From: Pterois miles | Taxonomy: Eukaryota > Chordata > Actinopteri > Perciformes > Scorpaenidae | Direction: 5' to 3' | Assembly (NCBI GenBank): GCA_947000775.1 | Contig: CAMQGK010000514.1 | Coordinates: forward strand, 2,578,001-2,642,000 | DNA length: 64,000 nt | In this document: positions 1-12,040 of the stretch, one piece after another | How positions within the stretch are numbered: position 1 is the stretch's first letter | Layout of the letters: the number at the start of each line of letters is the position of its first letter | The notes under the pieces: generated by a model | Seen by the model: the letters and a program-made list of their open reading frames with translations, nothing else | Database searches by the model: none | What the model was told of the DNA's origin: nothing | Program-made: the position numbers and the translations under genes

Positions 1-3000
1 TCCAGTACCAGGAGAGCATGTTTTTTGACCGTTTCCTGCAGTGGAAGATGCTGGAGAGGTCAGTATGTGCCGTCTGAAACAAGGAAATAAAAGACAAGAT
101 GTATGACGAATCAGTAGTTATTTGGGTAGCTGGTTTATCTGCTTGTACTTGATAGGCTCGGCTGCACTCACTCTTGACACTGTGCCACGTTAAACTCATA
201 GTTTCAATTAAGATTTATTCCACTGTGAATGAAACAGAAACCTGTGTTTCTCTTCAAGGCAGCCAATCACCAAGCAGACATTTAGACAGTACAGACTTCT
301 GGGAAAAGGAGGGTTTGGAGAGGTAAGACTGCAGACTCATCACCTTGTATTTCTCTGCCATGGATATTGTTGCTTCCCCAAATGAAAAACATCTACCATT
401 CACCTCTCGTGGTGTCAGGTGTTTTATTTGACTGGGTTTTAAAGTTATCGGAGTGGGTCATGTTCAAATCCTCCATTGTGGGAACAGCTGCTAGGAGTTG
501 TGGTTGGAAGGTCGGCAGTGCCTGTTGTGGTAGCAAAAGGAGGCCTTTCACGTTTTGTTGGCCCCGGGGTCTCCAGAAACAGCAGATGGGTAACGGTTGG
601 CCAGGAGGGCTGCAGCTGCAAGCAAAGACCTGGGTATGGGAAGAGTTCGGGGAGACTATGGAGAAGGACTTTAAAGTTGGCCTTAAGGATGTTCTGGCAA
701 ACAATCTGATGACTCAAAGGGAAAGCAGGGCTTGGCCCAGCACGGGTGGTCCGGACGGGGGATTTTGTCAAGCGGTGGAAAGAGCACTTGGAGGAACAGT
801 AAGGGATGAGTCTGGGACTGAGTACAGTTTTTGCTGGACATCACCTCTGTCTCTGAACAAAAGAAATCCAAACATTTCTTTATACCTATCTTGCAACCCA
901 TCTGATAAAATGGTCAAAATAGCTCTAAAGGGGAATTCCACCAAATCTGATTAACGAAAGTTCACGTTGAGTTCACGTACAACAGTGATTATCTAGATGA
1001 GTTATGTCAAGTCAAGGCCTCAATGTCAAGAGTAGGCTACTCAGATCACTTTGGCAGCTCCGACTGGGGTGAACAAATCTGTGAACCAAAAGTCTGTGTT
1101 ACAAACTGGGCAGGTTTGAAAAAATGTACTTACATTATGGGATCCAGTGATTCTGGAGCTTGACTCATACCAGGGTGTATAATTCATGATATCTCAAGCT
1201 CTTTTATTCTCAATAGTACCCCAACTGTATAGATGTGCAATAGTAGGCTCTGTGCCACAATAATCAGTCCTTTGACCAGACATCAGACCGAGTACTGCCG
1301 AAAGTCAAGGCCACGTCCCCTTTTGGTGGAAAGAAAAACAAAGATCCCACGACTTTGATGCAATTTGACATGTTTGGATTGTAATTCTAACAAATTTGTA
1401 CGTATTCACCTCTTGTTAAAGAAACCTTTGTTTTATACAGATGTCTAATAATTATATTGCGATCTTGCCTGAACCCGAGCGTTGACGATACCTTTATAAA
1501 TGAAGGTTGATCGCCGCCGTTTCCCTTCAGTCTCCCCCATCCGGCACAGTGGCTGATATTACTGATCCAGACATCTCTGCATATCTGACTGCTGGTCTGA
1601 TGCATATCTGTTCTGGTTTTCAGGTGTGGGCTTGTCAGAATCGAGCCACAGGAATGATGTACGCCTGCAAAAAGCTGGAGAAGACTCATGTGAAGAAGAG
1701 GAGAGGGGAAACCATGGCTCTCAATGAGAAGGAAATCCTGGAAGAGCTGGACAGCAGATTTGTGGTGAGGTTACCACAGTTACGCTCTTTCTCTTTAACC
1801 TTTCCATCATTTTAAAAAAAAGCTTTCACGACCACATGTTAAAAGTTTTCTGTTGTTAAGGAAATGAATAAAACGACCAAATCCATCCTATGAACAAGGG
1901 CGTCACTGCGTCAGTGTGTAGTTTCCTTCATGACCATAAACACACACTGTAGTTTAATCTGACTCGATCCTACATCCACCGTCCTGATGACACTAATACA
2001 CACTAATATATAATAATAATAATTCGCCCCAATAAATGCTCTGTTTCCTCCTGTTTGTGGATAAACAGTAAGCAGCTGTTGTGGGAAATACAACGATGAA
2101 ACTATGTTTTTTTCACATTTACGTCTTCAATAGGAGCTGAGAGCCACAGACAGGAAGTCAGAGAGAATAGTATAGTTTTTGTAAACCAGCTAGGAAGTTA
2201 GCGTCACCCTGGCTTCCCTCAGTAAAGAGCAAATGGAGTCGCTCCATTGGGCTCTGGATTACTGCAGAAAATCAGCTCTGTGGCAAACACACATCATCTT
2301 CATCTTCACAAATGAACACCACTTTCATGATTTTTTTAGTGTGAATGCAGTCACAAGAGGTAAAAAGCAAACTACACTATGATCACATGAGCGTGAGTAG
2401 AAACAACGAGGCCGTACAGGCGGACGAGACAGCGTGGTGACGTTTAGTCGTCTCATTTAGCTGCTTGTTGGCCACCATCTCTTTAAAGACACAAAAAGGC
2501 TTCAAAACTCACAGATGGGGGATTTATTGATGTATTTTATGTCGTAGAACAAAACATTAAAATCTCTCGGCTTGTGCAAACCAAAGCCCTTAAAACCCAC
2601 TGACTTCTAGACGTGTTTAACAAAATTTACTGCTTCAGTCCATATTCGTTGGTGTTTAGCCTTTCAAATACATCTTCACTATGATGAAAAACCTATTTGC
2701 TCTCCCACTTGCCACAGACTTTATGTCAGGCATCTAAATAAAAACCCACTGACCCCCAGACGAGGGAACCGGACGTGATAAATGCTAATTCCTGTCTAGG
2801 TTTTAGGACTTTTTTCTGCAGCACTCTGTTGAGAGACGGACTAACATGTCGTTGGTTTTGGTCCCTTCAGATTTGTTGGCAATAGTAAAAAGAGAAAATA
2901 TTACCAGACAATTACGTTTTAACTGATCAACATCTCTCCATCTAGGTGAATCTGGCGTACGCCTACGAGACCAAGCACGCCCTCTGTATGGTTCTGACCA

Positions 3001-6000
3001 TGATGAGCGGCGGAGACTTGAGGTTTCATATTCATAACATCGGCCCGCCCGGCCTGGACAGAGACCGAGTACGATTCTACGCTGCAGAGGTCTGCTGTGG
3101 TTTAATTCACCTCCACCACAAGTCAATATTATACAGGTCAGTGTGTGTATTCATGTCCTTTACTTAAGTACTAGTACCACAGTATGAAAACATGCTACGC
3201 TACATTCCTTATTTACATTTACATGTTATTAGTATACTTCTTTAAACTTAAAATAAGAGAGTTTACTTTCAGTTTACCTTTGACGTACTTATCAGACATA
3301 ATATTAACAAACTTATACTGCAGTATACTGTATACAGAAAAGTATACAGAAAGTATATTGGCTAAGTTAACTTATAGAAAAATTACAAGTTTAGAAAACT
3401 AGTAGTTTACTGAGAGTATACATTGAAGTGTACTTTCATGAACTAAAAAGTGGGTTACAAGTATATAACTGACAGTACTGTATACCTATAACTTCACTTG
3501 TAGTATAGTTCATATTATGGTTGCAGTTCAAAATACTACTTGGATGTAAACTAGCTATGTACTCAGTGTTTACTACTCTACATTTGAAGTATACATTTAT
3601 AAATTAAAAACTAGACCAATTGAGTCCCAAGAAGTATTGAAGGAGTTCACTTACAAGTATACTACGAGTACACTGATATTAGTATATTTATTACATTAAG
3701 AATACATGGAAATATACTTGAAATGTACTTACTTTGTAATATAAATTTGAAGTATACTTCTGTTTTTTAAAGGGAAGTAAAAGTACTGCATTGAAAATGT
3801 AAAAAGTATTATAGTAGTAGTATAATGAAAAGTATTAAAACTGTGACTGTTGCACTATTATACTGTTATAAAGTAATCTATCATTAGATTAAATTATTAT
3901 TCCTCATGCATTAATGTTAACGCAGGATTTTACTGTAGTTGGCTGAGATGAAAATAATATTGAACTATTAACTAATGATTATTTTCATTATGAATAATCA
4001 TTAATTGATTGATTGATTATTTGGTTTGGAAAAATAGTGAAAATAGTGACAAGTTGCATCTCAATGACTCAGAGTCAACATTCTAACATTTTCTATACTA
4101 TACTGTATATAAATATATATTAATGATTATGAAATTATATATAAACCTTTGAGACATTAAAACATCTATAAACATGACAGGTATTTGTAACACTTCATAA
4201 TTAATAACTGGTTTGTAAACCATCTATAAACATTAATTGGATGGCTGTTATATAGTTGTAACTGATGATTATAATAACGTCTATAAACATTATTTAGATA
4301 GTTAATATTTTGTTAATGGTTAATTGGTTTCTGGTCCATCTATCTATGTGATGTTAATACATGTTTTACAAACAAATTATTCAAAGTTTATAAATTATTC
4401 AGTAATTATTAATGACATACATGATATAGTATTTCAAATATTATGTATAACAATAAAAAGCTATATACATTACTAATCTCTTATCAACTATGGTACAATA
4501 ATTATTTCATATTACACAAACTAGTTATCAAATATTATAAATTATTAGTAAACATCGTTTATCATTTAATTGTTTAACAGTAAACTATTAGCTATCAATC
4601 ACCATTTATAAATGTTGGTTATTATAAAGTGAAATGCTAAATAACTACAGCAAAGACACTAAAACATCCTGAAATTAATACTCAAATAATAAAGTTAAAG
4701 GGTATATAATGTGTTTTTTCATATATTTATAACTGCTGATACATAAAAGATAAACTCTTCAGTCGGTCAGATAGAGGAACTGTAAATTGTGGTTATTATA
4801 ACGTGTTACTGTATGTTTTTTGTTTGCAAATCTTAATTTATGAAGTAACTAAATCTGTCAGATAAAGTTAGTGCAGTAAAAAGTGCAAAATTTACCTCTG
4901 AGGAAGTAAAAAGGACTCAAGTACAAGTACCTGAAATGTGTACAGTACTTGAGTAAATGTATTTACTTCAGGACTGCAGGAACATCACCAAGACTAAGAT
5001 CCTTTTAAGGAGCCCAGAGTGTGTTTGGACTGCAGGGACCAGGGTCTGAACCCCAAACCAGCCCTGCTTGGGCGTTATTACATGACGTTCTACCACTGAA
5101 GGCTCCGCTGTCCTGCACACACTGAATCAAATGCTGTGTTTTATCTTCCAGAGATCTGAAACCAGAAAACATTTTGCTGGACGACAACGGTATGTACAAG
5201 CACAGTAACACGTCCTGCTGCAGTTAAAAAAAAGCAGCAACAAGTAATGCTCTGTCATAAGCTGGGAGAAGATCACGCTCCCAGCTGTGGAGACAGAACA
5301 TGATGAAATGTTATTCATGTTAGCGGCTATTTTTAGCGGTGTAATTAGTGTGTGTGATCTAAACGATAACTGTTCGAGTTGAGCCAGACGGTCGTGTTGA
5401 CGGTATTTTGACATGCGCTCAAACAAAGGCATGTTGAGGAAGTGAAAGGCCTGCAGGAATCAGGTGTGGTGTCTATTTTAAGAAACCGCTCGGCACCTGT
5501 TCCTCCATTCTTGGCAGCACGTTTGGAGATCCGCTGCCAGCTTTTTGTTTTACGTGTAATTACGAATTACAGGTTGGAGCTCTTAGACTTGTCACATGTT
5601 TATTGTACTAACAGCTCCTGCTTTGCTCCTCAGGGAGGGAGGAGGGGGGAAGTCAAGGTATTGATTGAGCAAAAGGGAAAGTACGTCATAGCAGCAGAAA
5701 ACCTCAACCGGTTCAGTGGATATTTTTGGTATTTGTTCCCTCAAGGGCATATCCGCATCTCTGACCTGGGCCTGGCCGTGAGGCTGTCTGAGGGGAGTCT
5801 GGTGCGAGGCACGGTGGGCACACTGGGATACATGGGTATGTACAGCATGCTCCTCACGGCACATACCACTGTTACTCTAGAACACTGGTTCTCAACCAGG
5901 GGCCTCTGGGTGCTCCAAGACCAATTTCAGGCCTGATTCCTCCTGAAAATCACCATGATGGTTCTTCAGATATTTCCAGATGTTCCTGTGCTGTGAGGTA

Positions 6001-9000
6001 TGTTGAGAGTGTTTTTCACATCCTCTGATCAGCTTTCAAATCATAAACATTACACATGATCAATATTTACAATGGGATGCCCTGTTGTGTGGGGAACCCC
6101 GACGATGACGTCATCACATGGGAAAAACGACAGCCAATAGAGAGCCAAGCTGACTGAAGAAGGAAGGACCACCACCGTTATGGCAGCAACGGCTAATGCA
6201 TGAGCTAATGCTAAACGTGAAGCGTAAAATGAGATGGAGCTCAGAAATGGAGGAGCAATTAGTTGATTAGTGTTGATTCAACGTGTCTCTGTGACTTCAT
6301 CCATCCATCCTTCATGAATCCTCAGTACAAAGTAAAAACTAACATCTCTAATTCTTCCTGCCCGTCGGCGGCCATGTTTGTTTACACTAAAGTCCCGTTT
6401 GATCGTGGGAGATTCTGCCAGATTTCTGTTTTTTAGTAGGGACTTCATGAATAAATTACTTAAAATCTGGACTTATTTCCCATAAAAAGTGTGACAAAAT
6501 ATCTCAAAATCAATCCTTGATAAATGAAAATCTCAGTTCTCACATTAAATATTCGGAGCTTTGAGTCATATCTTTTCGGTCTGACTCCTCAAGTTTAAGT
6601 CAAAAGTTTAACTTAATTCTCTTAATTGTGACTTTCTATGATAAATAATAATAAATTATATATTAATATCTCACTATTTTGGCTTCTTGTGTCAAAATTC
6701 AGACTTATTTTAATTTAAAATTGGACATAATTCCCTTTGAACGTCATTGAATGTGACAAAGTATTTCAAAATTGAGCCTTGAAAAATTAAAATCTCACTT
6801 TTCTGCAATTTTTATACTTTGACATGTTGTATGTTTGACACCCTTACCCTAATGTGTGCAATTAACTGTTAAAATAACAAATCATAGCATTGCTAATAAT
6901 TAGTAAACATAAATAACTATTAACTATGTTTAATGAACTATGAATGTACCGTGTGTTGTGTTGCCACATAAAGGCTGTACAGACTTTACCTGTATCCACA
7001 TCTAAGGTGAGTTTACCGATTTCTCACGTCAGCTCCAGAGGTGATCAGCCACAAGCATTATGGGATGAGCGTCGACTGGTGGGGCCTGGGCTGCCTGATT
7101 TACGAGATGACGGCGGGGCAGCCTCCGCTCCGGACCCGAGGGGAGCACCCTACGCCCTCAGAGATGGAGAGAAGGATCCAGAACGAACAGATTGAGTATG
7201 GTGACAGGTTCAACAAGAAGGTCAAAGACCTCTGCTCCTCGGTGAGTCCACAAGAAGCTCAAATTCAAGGCCACCTCTCCAGACATGTAACATCTTTCTG
7301 GTGTCGCAGCTGCTGAACAAAGACCCTAAAGAGAGGCTGGGCTGCCGGGGCTCGGGGGGGAGAGAAGTACAGTCGCATCCTTTCTTCAGAAAAATCAACT
7401 TCAGGATGCTGGAGGCCGGACTCGTTGAACCTCCATTCAAACCTGATGCAAGTACTCTGATTTAACTTTAAATAGTTTAGTTCTATACACATTAATGCTT
7501 TACCCTGGTACGCAGTCTGTGTACTGTGTGTACTCTGCTACAAGTAAATGCATTGCTAAGTAAACATACACAAGTATTTTTCTGGTATGTGATTGGCAAA
7601 GGTCCAAAAAGCAGGTAAATGTATATACGGAGCTTCTGCATCCACCTACCCATAAAATACCACCACGCCCTCATCATATAGCACCCTCTTTATATTGTAC
7701 TGCTGTCTGGTGAGTGCTGACGGGACTGTGACTTGCAAACTGACTGGGATTACCATAAAGTGGGCATGACTGGTGGGTACCCAGAGAACCCATTGACTTT
7801 CACATATCTGGAGGTCAGAGGTCAAGGGACCCCTTTGACTCCCCTTACTCAACATGTTTAAGTCAAATAGGGAACCCAGTAAGTAACAACAGCTCTAAAT
7901 CATCTGGTACATTAGACTGTACTTGAATAAACGCACTGGTAGTGGTGGAAGAAGTATTCAGACTACTTACTTAGTAGTAAGATAATAATACCACAATACA
8001 AGTACAAGTCCTGCATTTAATAATTTACTAAAAAAGTACTAAATATTAGCATTGAAATAAACTTAAAGCACTAAAAAAGTATTCATTATGTAGAATAATA
8101 TATTTTATATTGCAGTATTAATAATAATTATTGATGCATTAATGACTGATTTAGCTGATTCTAATTACTATACTGTACAAACTGCTGGATAGTTTCATCT
8201 ATTATGACACATCATCATTTATTAGTTTATCTGAATCTGTAACTCAAGCTCTAAAATAAATGTAGTGGAGTAAAAGTGAAATATTTCCCTCTGAAATGTG
8301 GTAAAAGTTGAACTACTCAAAGTCAAGTAGCTCAAAATTGTACTTAAGCACAGCACTTTTCCCATAAATGGTGTTTTTTGACAAATAAGAAAGTCGAAGA
8401 CGAACTTTTGTGGAATGTCACTGGATGTTGTGATGCGTTTCCCTCCTCCAGCCCAGACTGGTTTACTGCAGCAACGTCCAGGACATCGAGGAGTTTTCTA
8501 CGGTGAAGGGGGTCACGCTGGACCAGAAAGACAGCGACTTCTACTCCAAATTCAACACCGGCAGCGTCCCTATAACCTGGCAAAATGAGGTACCTTTATA
8601 TTACACCATAACATCTGTCCAGACTCCAGATTCTACAGACCTCCTCCTCCTCCTCCTCTTCCTCTTCTTCCTCCTCCTCCTCCTCCTCCTCCTCCTCCTC
8701 CTCCTCCTCCTCCTCAGGTGATAGAGACGGGATGTTTCAGGGAGCTGAATCAGTTTGGTCCTGATGGGACTCGAACTTCTGACCTGGACTGGTCCCAGGC
8801 CCCTGACATTCCCAAACGAAGCCTGCTGGACCGGATCTTCCGCAGAAACGTAAGAGTACATTACCGCAGTACTGGAGGAAGTACTCAGATACTTTACCAC
8901 AGTAAAATACCAGTGCCACACTGTGAAATTACTCCACTACAAGTTAAAATCCTGCATTCAAAACTGTACTGAACCAAAAGTACATATACTAAAAGTTAAT

Positions 9001-10301
9001 ATCCTGAGAAATAATTCATAATTTCGTAAATTTATGAGAAAAAAATTCACAAATTTATTAGATTATTAAACCATAAAGTTGCCATAAAAAAAACTGTAGT
9101 GCCATTTTTGATTTGCCATTGGCTTCCATCCAATGCTAATTAGCGTCATCCTCTCTCTTCCTCCTTCTCCAATTATGTTTGTTGTCAGACCATTAGCCAC
9201 TAATTAATTAGCCACTAATTAATTAGCCACTAATTAATTAGCCACTAAAGACAGAGGATTCAGGCCACTGTAGTTAAAAAAATACAAGTAATAACACCAA
9301 GTACAAGTAACACCTTTAAATAGGTTAAATGTTGTAAATATACAAAAAAACTTGTCTCTCAAATTATTAAGTCATAAATTTGTGAGAAAAAACTTTGAGA
9401 AAATTGTCTTAAAGTGGTAAATTTACAAAAACTTTACAAGAAAAAAAATTATAAAACATAGATTTGTGAGAAAAAACTGAGAAAGCTTTCTGAGATTAAA
9501 ATGGTTAATTCATAAGAAATTTGTAAGAAAAACATTGAGAAACTTCTGATATTAAAGAGGTAAATTTACGAGAAAAAAACTGAATAAAAAGATTTTTAAG
9601 TCAAATTTGCAAGAAAAAAAATTTAAGATTAAAGTGGACAGAAAACGATGAGTATTCTCTGTATTATTAAGTAGCACATTTATGAGAAAGAACTCAGAAA
9701 TATATTTATAATATATTTATAAACAAATTTGCAAGAAAAAATAAAATGGTGACTTTATGAGAAATTTACAAGAAAAAAACTTGGATATCCGCTGAGATTA
9801 TAAAGTCGTATATTTGTGAGAAAAAAAAATCAATCAACCTCATCACACCGCAGATGCAGATGCGTATTATGCCTGCAGTGGATGACCTCGTCAGATTATA
9901 CTCACTACTCAGATTATACTCACGACTCAGAATCACCAGATTATCATCATCTCTTGTAAATTTAGGCCTTTATCTTGGATTTTTTTTCTCTGAATATTTC
10001 CCCCCCCCTCCAAGCTCCATAATTATTTTTCTTTTACCTACAATGGCCCTAAAACATATTCTCCAGCTGATCTAAGAGGGGTTTCAAATACTTCAGTGGA
10101 GTAAAAAGTACAGTATTTACCTCTGAGATGTACTAGTTTGTTAAGTGTGAATATTTCTGTCCTCTAACAGCAACCTGCCGACGCTTCAGACGACAGCAAA
10201 CAGAACCTGATTCCCCCCGAAACCTACATGAAGTCAGGACTCGGGGGAGGGGGTCAGGGATACGACCCTCTGAGGACGATCGGGGGGGGGGGGGGGGGGG
10301 G

Positions 10302-10354
<53 letters not shown>

Positions 10355-10372
10355 GGAGAGAGAGAGACAGAG

Positions 10373-10436
<64 letters not shown>

Positions 10437-10440
10437 GACA

Positions 10441-10476
<36 letters not shown>

Positions 10477-10596
10477 ACAACAACAGCAACAGACAACGTT
10501 CATCCCTGTAAATCACAGCATCACAGATTCTTTGTTTCTATTGATCTCATTTCACTCACTCACTTTAGGCAAAGAGCGTATATTGATAAGAAGTGA
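1..10596 (+). CDS. G protein-coupled receptor kinase, GRK4/5/6 subfamily (5'-truncated by window edge)
   Basis: This serine/threonine kinase phosphorylates agonist-occupied GPCRs at the plasma membrane so that arrestins bind. Exons: 1-58 (partial), 259-322, 1624-1764, 2946-3136, 5152-5189, 5746-5835, 7033-7241, 7310-7447, 8452-8589, 8718-8849, 10171-10596. Phase is kept at every junction, giving about 540 aa in the window. Visible in order: the RGS-kinase linker (FLQWKMLERQPITK), the glycine loop LGKGGFGEV, catalytic YRDLKPEN, the GRK-type DLG (ISDLGLAV) instead of DFG, GYMAPEV, DWWGLGCLIYEM, the AGC tail (EPPFKPDPRLVYC) and a basic amphipathic segment SLLDRIFRRN like the membrane-binding helix of GRK4/5/6. 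The RGS-homology domain lies left of the window. The kinase core is clearly more divergent from GRK4/5/6 than those are from each other, so no symbol is given; grk5l or a fourth paralogue is possible. The last exon runs through 21 G and a GA repeat into a Gly and Glu-Arg tract, so the C-terminus and stop are uncertain. The intron after 7447 is GC-AG. Confidence 0.9.
323..1623 (+). other. grk intron after the glycine-loop exon
   Basis: Non-coding. Open frames inside it, including one of 195 codons at 367-954, show no recognisable domain and fit neither neighbouring exon. No repeat was recognised. Confidence 0.7.
3137..5151 (+). other. grk intron, AT-rich, with degenerate AGTATACTT-type repeats
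   Basis: Very AT-rich. The segment 3160-3780 contains many degenerate copies of the words AGTATACTT and AAGTACT on both strands, the signature of the teleost tacttaagta-type interspersed repeats. The segment 4100-4640 is filled with ATAAACATT-like words. A similar repeat ends near 4970. No coding potential was seen. Confidence 0.6.
5836..7032 (+). other. grk intron
   Basis: No gene seen. The middle (6430-6900) repeats words such as CAAAATCTC and TGTGACAAA, suggesting a decayed interspersed repeat. Nothing more specific can be supported. Confidence 0.6.
7735..7852 (+). mobile_element. hAT-like interspersed repeat fragment, copy A
   Basis: This piece in the GC-AG intron of grk shares its core (CATAAAGTGGGCAT, CAGAGAACCCA, GGAGGTCAGAGGTCAAG) with copies near 29300, 34200 and, inverted, 59000. 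The family is treated in the findings. Confidence 0.7.
7900..8345 (+). repeat. Interspersed AGTAAAAGT-type repeat
   Basis: A segment rich in AAGTACT, GTAGTGGAGTAAAAG and CCCTCTGAAATG words. Related pieces recur in the window near 4870, 22040-22330, 28010-28130, 45000-45570 and 55910-56150. It behaves like an old non-autonomous element; its class is not resolved. Confidence 0.5.
8641..8716 (+). repeat. CTC trinucleotide microsatellite forming a polypyrimidine tract
   Basis: About 76 nt of (CTC)n with one CTT interruption, ending directly at the acceptor AG of the grk exon at 8718. It makes up more than half of a 128-bp intron. Confidence 0.9.
9000..9840 (+). repeat. Degenerate A-rich tandem repeat, copy 1
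   Basis: Repeated words of the type ATTTGTGAGAAAAA and GAGATTATAAAGTCG at irregular 50-80 bp spacing. The reverse complement of the same array recurs at 16850-17570. A 72-bp block (9099-9171, GTGCCATTTTTGATTTGCC) recurs inverted at 17643-17714. At 9192-9247 there are 3.5 copies of a 15-bp unit (TAATTAGCCACTAAT). Confidence 0.6.
10282..10477 (+). repeat. 21-G homopolymer followed by GA microsatellite inside the last grk exon
   Basis: Twenty-one G (10282-10302) are followed by a nearly pure GA repeat with short interruptions (GACGG, GACA) to about 10477. Read in the grk frame it encodes poly-Gly and then Glu-Arg repeats. The G-run length decides the frame, and such runs are often misassembled. 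Confidence 0.9.
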
Positions 10597-12040
10597 AAGC
10601 CAGCTGGTCGATCCATTGCAACGTCGGCGCCCAGCAGCAGAGCTACACTTCTGCCATTTTGGACTGAAAGCGACAACCAGAATACAGTAAAACGTTCACC
10701 TACAACAGTAAAACTACATTATTTGTAATCTATTGTCATATCCAACGTCAAATCTGAGATACATCCATGGACTCATTGGTGTTTTCAGTCCAAAATGGCA
10801 GCAACACTACCGCAGTGCTTTCTAGAGGTTGTTGTTTTAACAAAAAAAAACACCTGAGTTTCATCTCTTTGCTTCTTCATTTCTTCTGGTGAATAAAAAG
10901 ATGTATAATTTTACTGTTCTATGTAGCAACACATCCATTTTTAAATCAAATTTAAATCAAATTACACCAGTGTTTTTTTAAAGGACAGTTTGCTGGATCT
11001 GGCGGTATCTAGCGGTGAGGTTGCACATTGTAACTGAATGAAGCCTCTCCTGACCACAGTGGCCGACACACCGGTTACGGCCAACAAGGATCCAGCTTGT
11101 GTAAATGTGACGTTGTGTTCTCACTGTAACCGGACCCTGGAGCGGTGAGAGAAGACCGTGGACAGACCCAGATCTGGCCTCCCCGCAGTCAGAGCTTTGG
11201 CGGGAGGTGGAGACCTCGACACCCAGCAGGAGCAGCTCCTCCTCTGGCCAGGAGCAGAGCTTCGCCTCCAGACCCAGACGTATTGCTGGGCCCACTGGGA
11301 GAACCAGAACCAGGACTGAGCGGGGCAGACTGTCAGGCCCTGCTGCTGCAGTACAATGTGAGGTTTTCTAAAGGGACTCTAAACCACTATTTTCCACAGG
11401 GAAATTAAAATCCCTCGCAGTAGCTTTAATTAAACACCTTTGGTTTGGCATCGTCAGTCAGACAGAAGATATTCAGAGGCATCACCTTGAACTTGTGATT
11501 TTTCTGTCTTTTTCCACCTTTTCTGACATCGTTCGTTGCAGCCATACTTGTAGGTCAGGATGGTTTAATGTCAAATGTTCATGAATGAGTTCAAACTTTG
11601 TCCATGTAGTATTTTTTATTTAACTCAGAGTATAAAACAGTAATAACTGACACGCATTGTAAAACAAATAAAATTAGCAAAAAGACTGAACGCACTAAAG
11701 AGTCTACAGATCATGTGTGGCATGTTCGAGAGTCTGATTCACAGGTTCAACATGATACCCACTGACATCTCTCCACAGCAAAACTTCATAATATACACAT
11801 TTTAAAGCACCAGATGTTCAGAGTGGAATGTCGGCTGTTGACACGTTAACAAATGATGACAAGCAGCCATCAATTATTAGCTTGGTGTAATCAGTTTAAG
11901 AGCATATTTATTAAATTCCTGCCTTGGAAATCAGCCACAGCTTCTTTTTACTACAGCGTGTGGTGATTTATTTTACTGTCTGGTGGTGCGACTAGGTGCT
12001 AACAGCGGGTGTGCGTGTGCGTACTGAATTCAAGCCGTGT
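10597..12040. other. Region between the convergent grk and ash2l genes
   Basis: Contains a 151-bp foldback element (10651-10801) bounded by a perfect 19-bp inverted repeat (CTGCCATTTTGGACTGAAA), and a GC-rich low-copy segment (11040-11360) without a long ORF. The part near 12040 is probably 3' UTR of ash2l. No further gene was seen. Confidence 0.6.
10651..10801. mobile_element. Short foldback (MITE-like) element
   Basis: A perfect 19-bp inverted repeat at 10651-10669 and 10783-10801 bounds 113 bp of non-coding sequence. A half-copy with the same word (TTTCAGTCCAAAATGG) occurs near 43993 in an aebp1 intron. This fits a non-autonomous DNA transposon; target duplications were not established. 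Confidence 0.5.

Noticed and set aside
367..954. 195-codon ORF in a grk intron
   Set aside because: No domain, no partner exon, and it lies between two exons that join in phase without it.
5442..5936. 164-codon ORF
   Set aside because: Contains the grk exon 5746-5835 plus intron on both sides.
10133..10516. Minus-strand ORFs rich in Ser-Leu
   Set aside because: Reverse reading of the GA microsatellite in the last grk exon.
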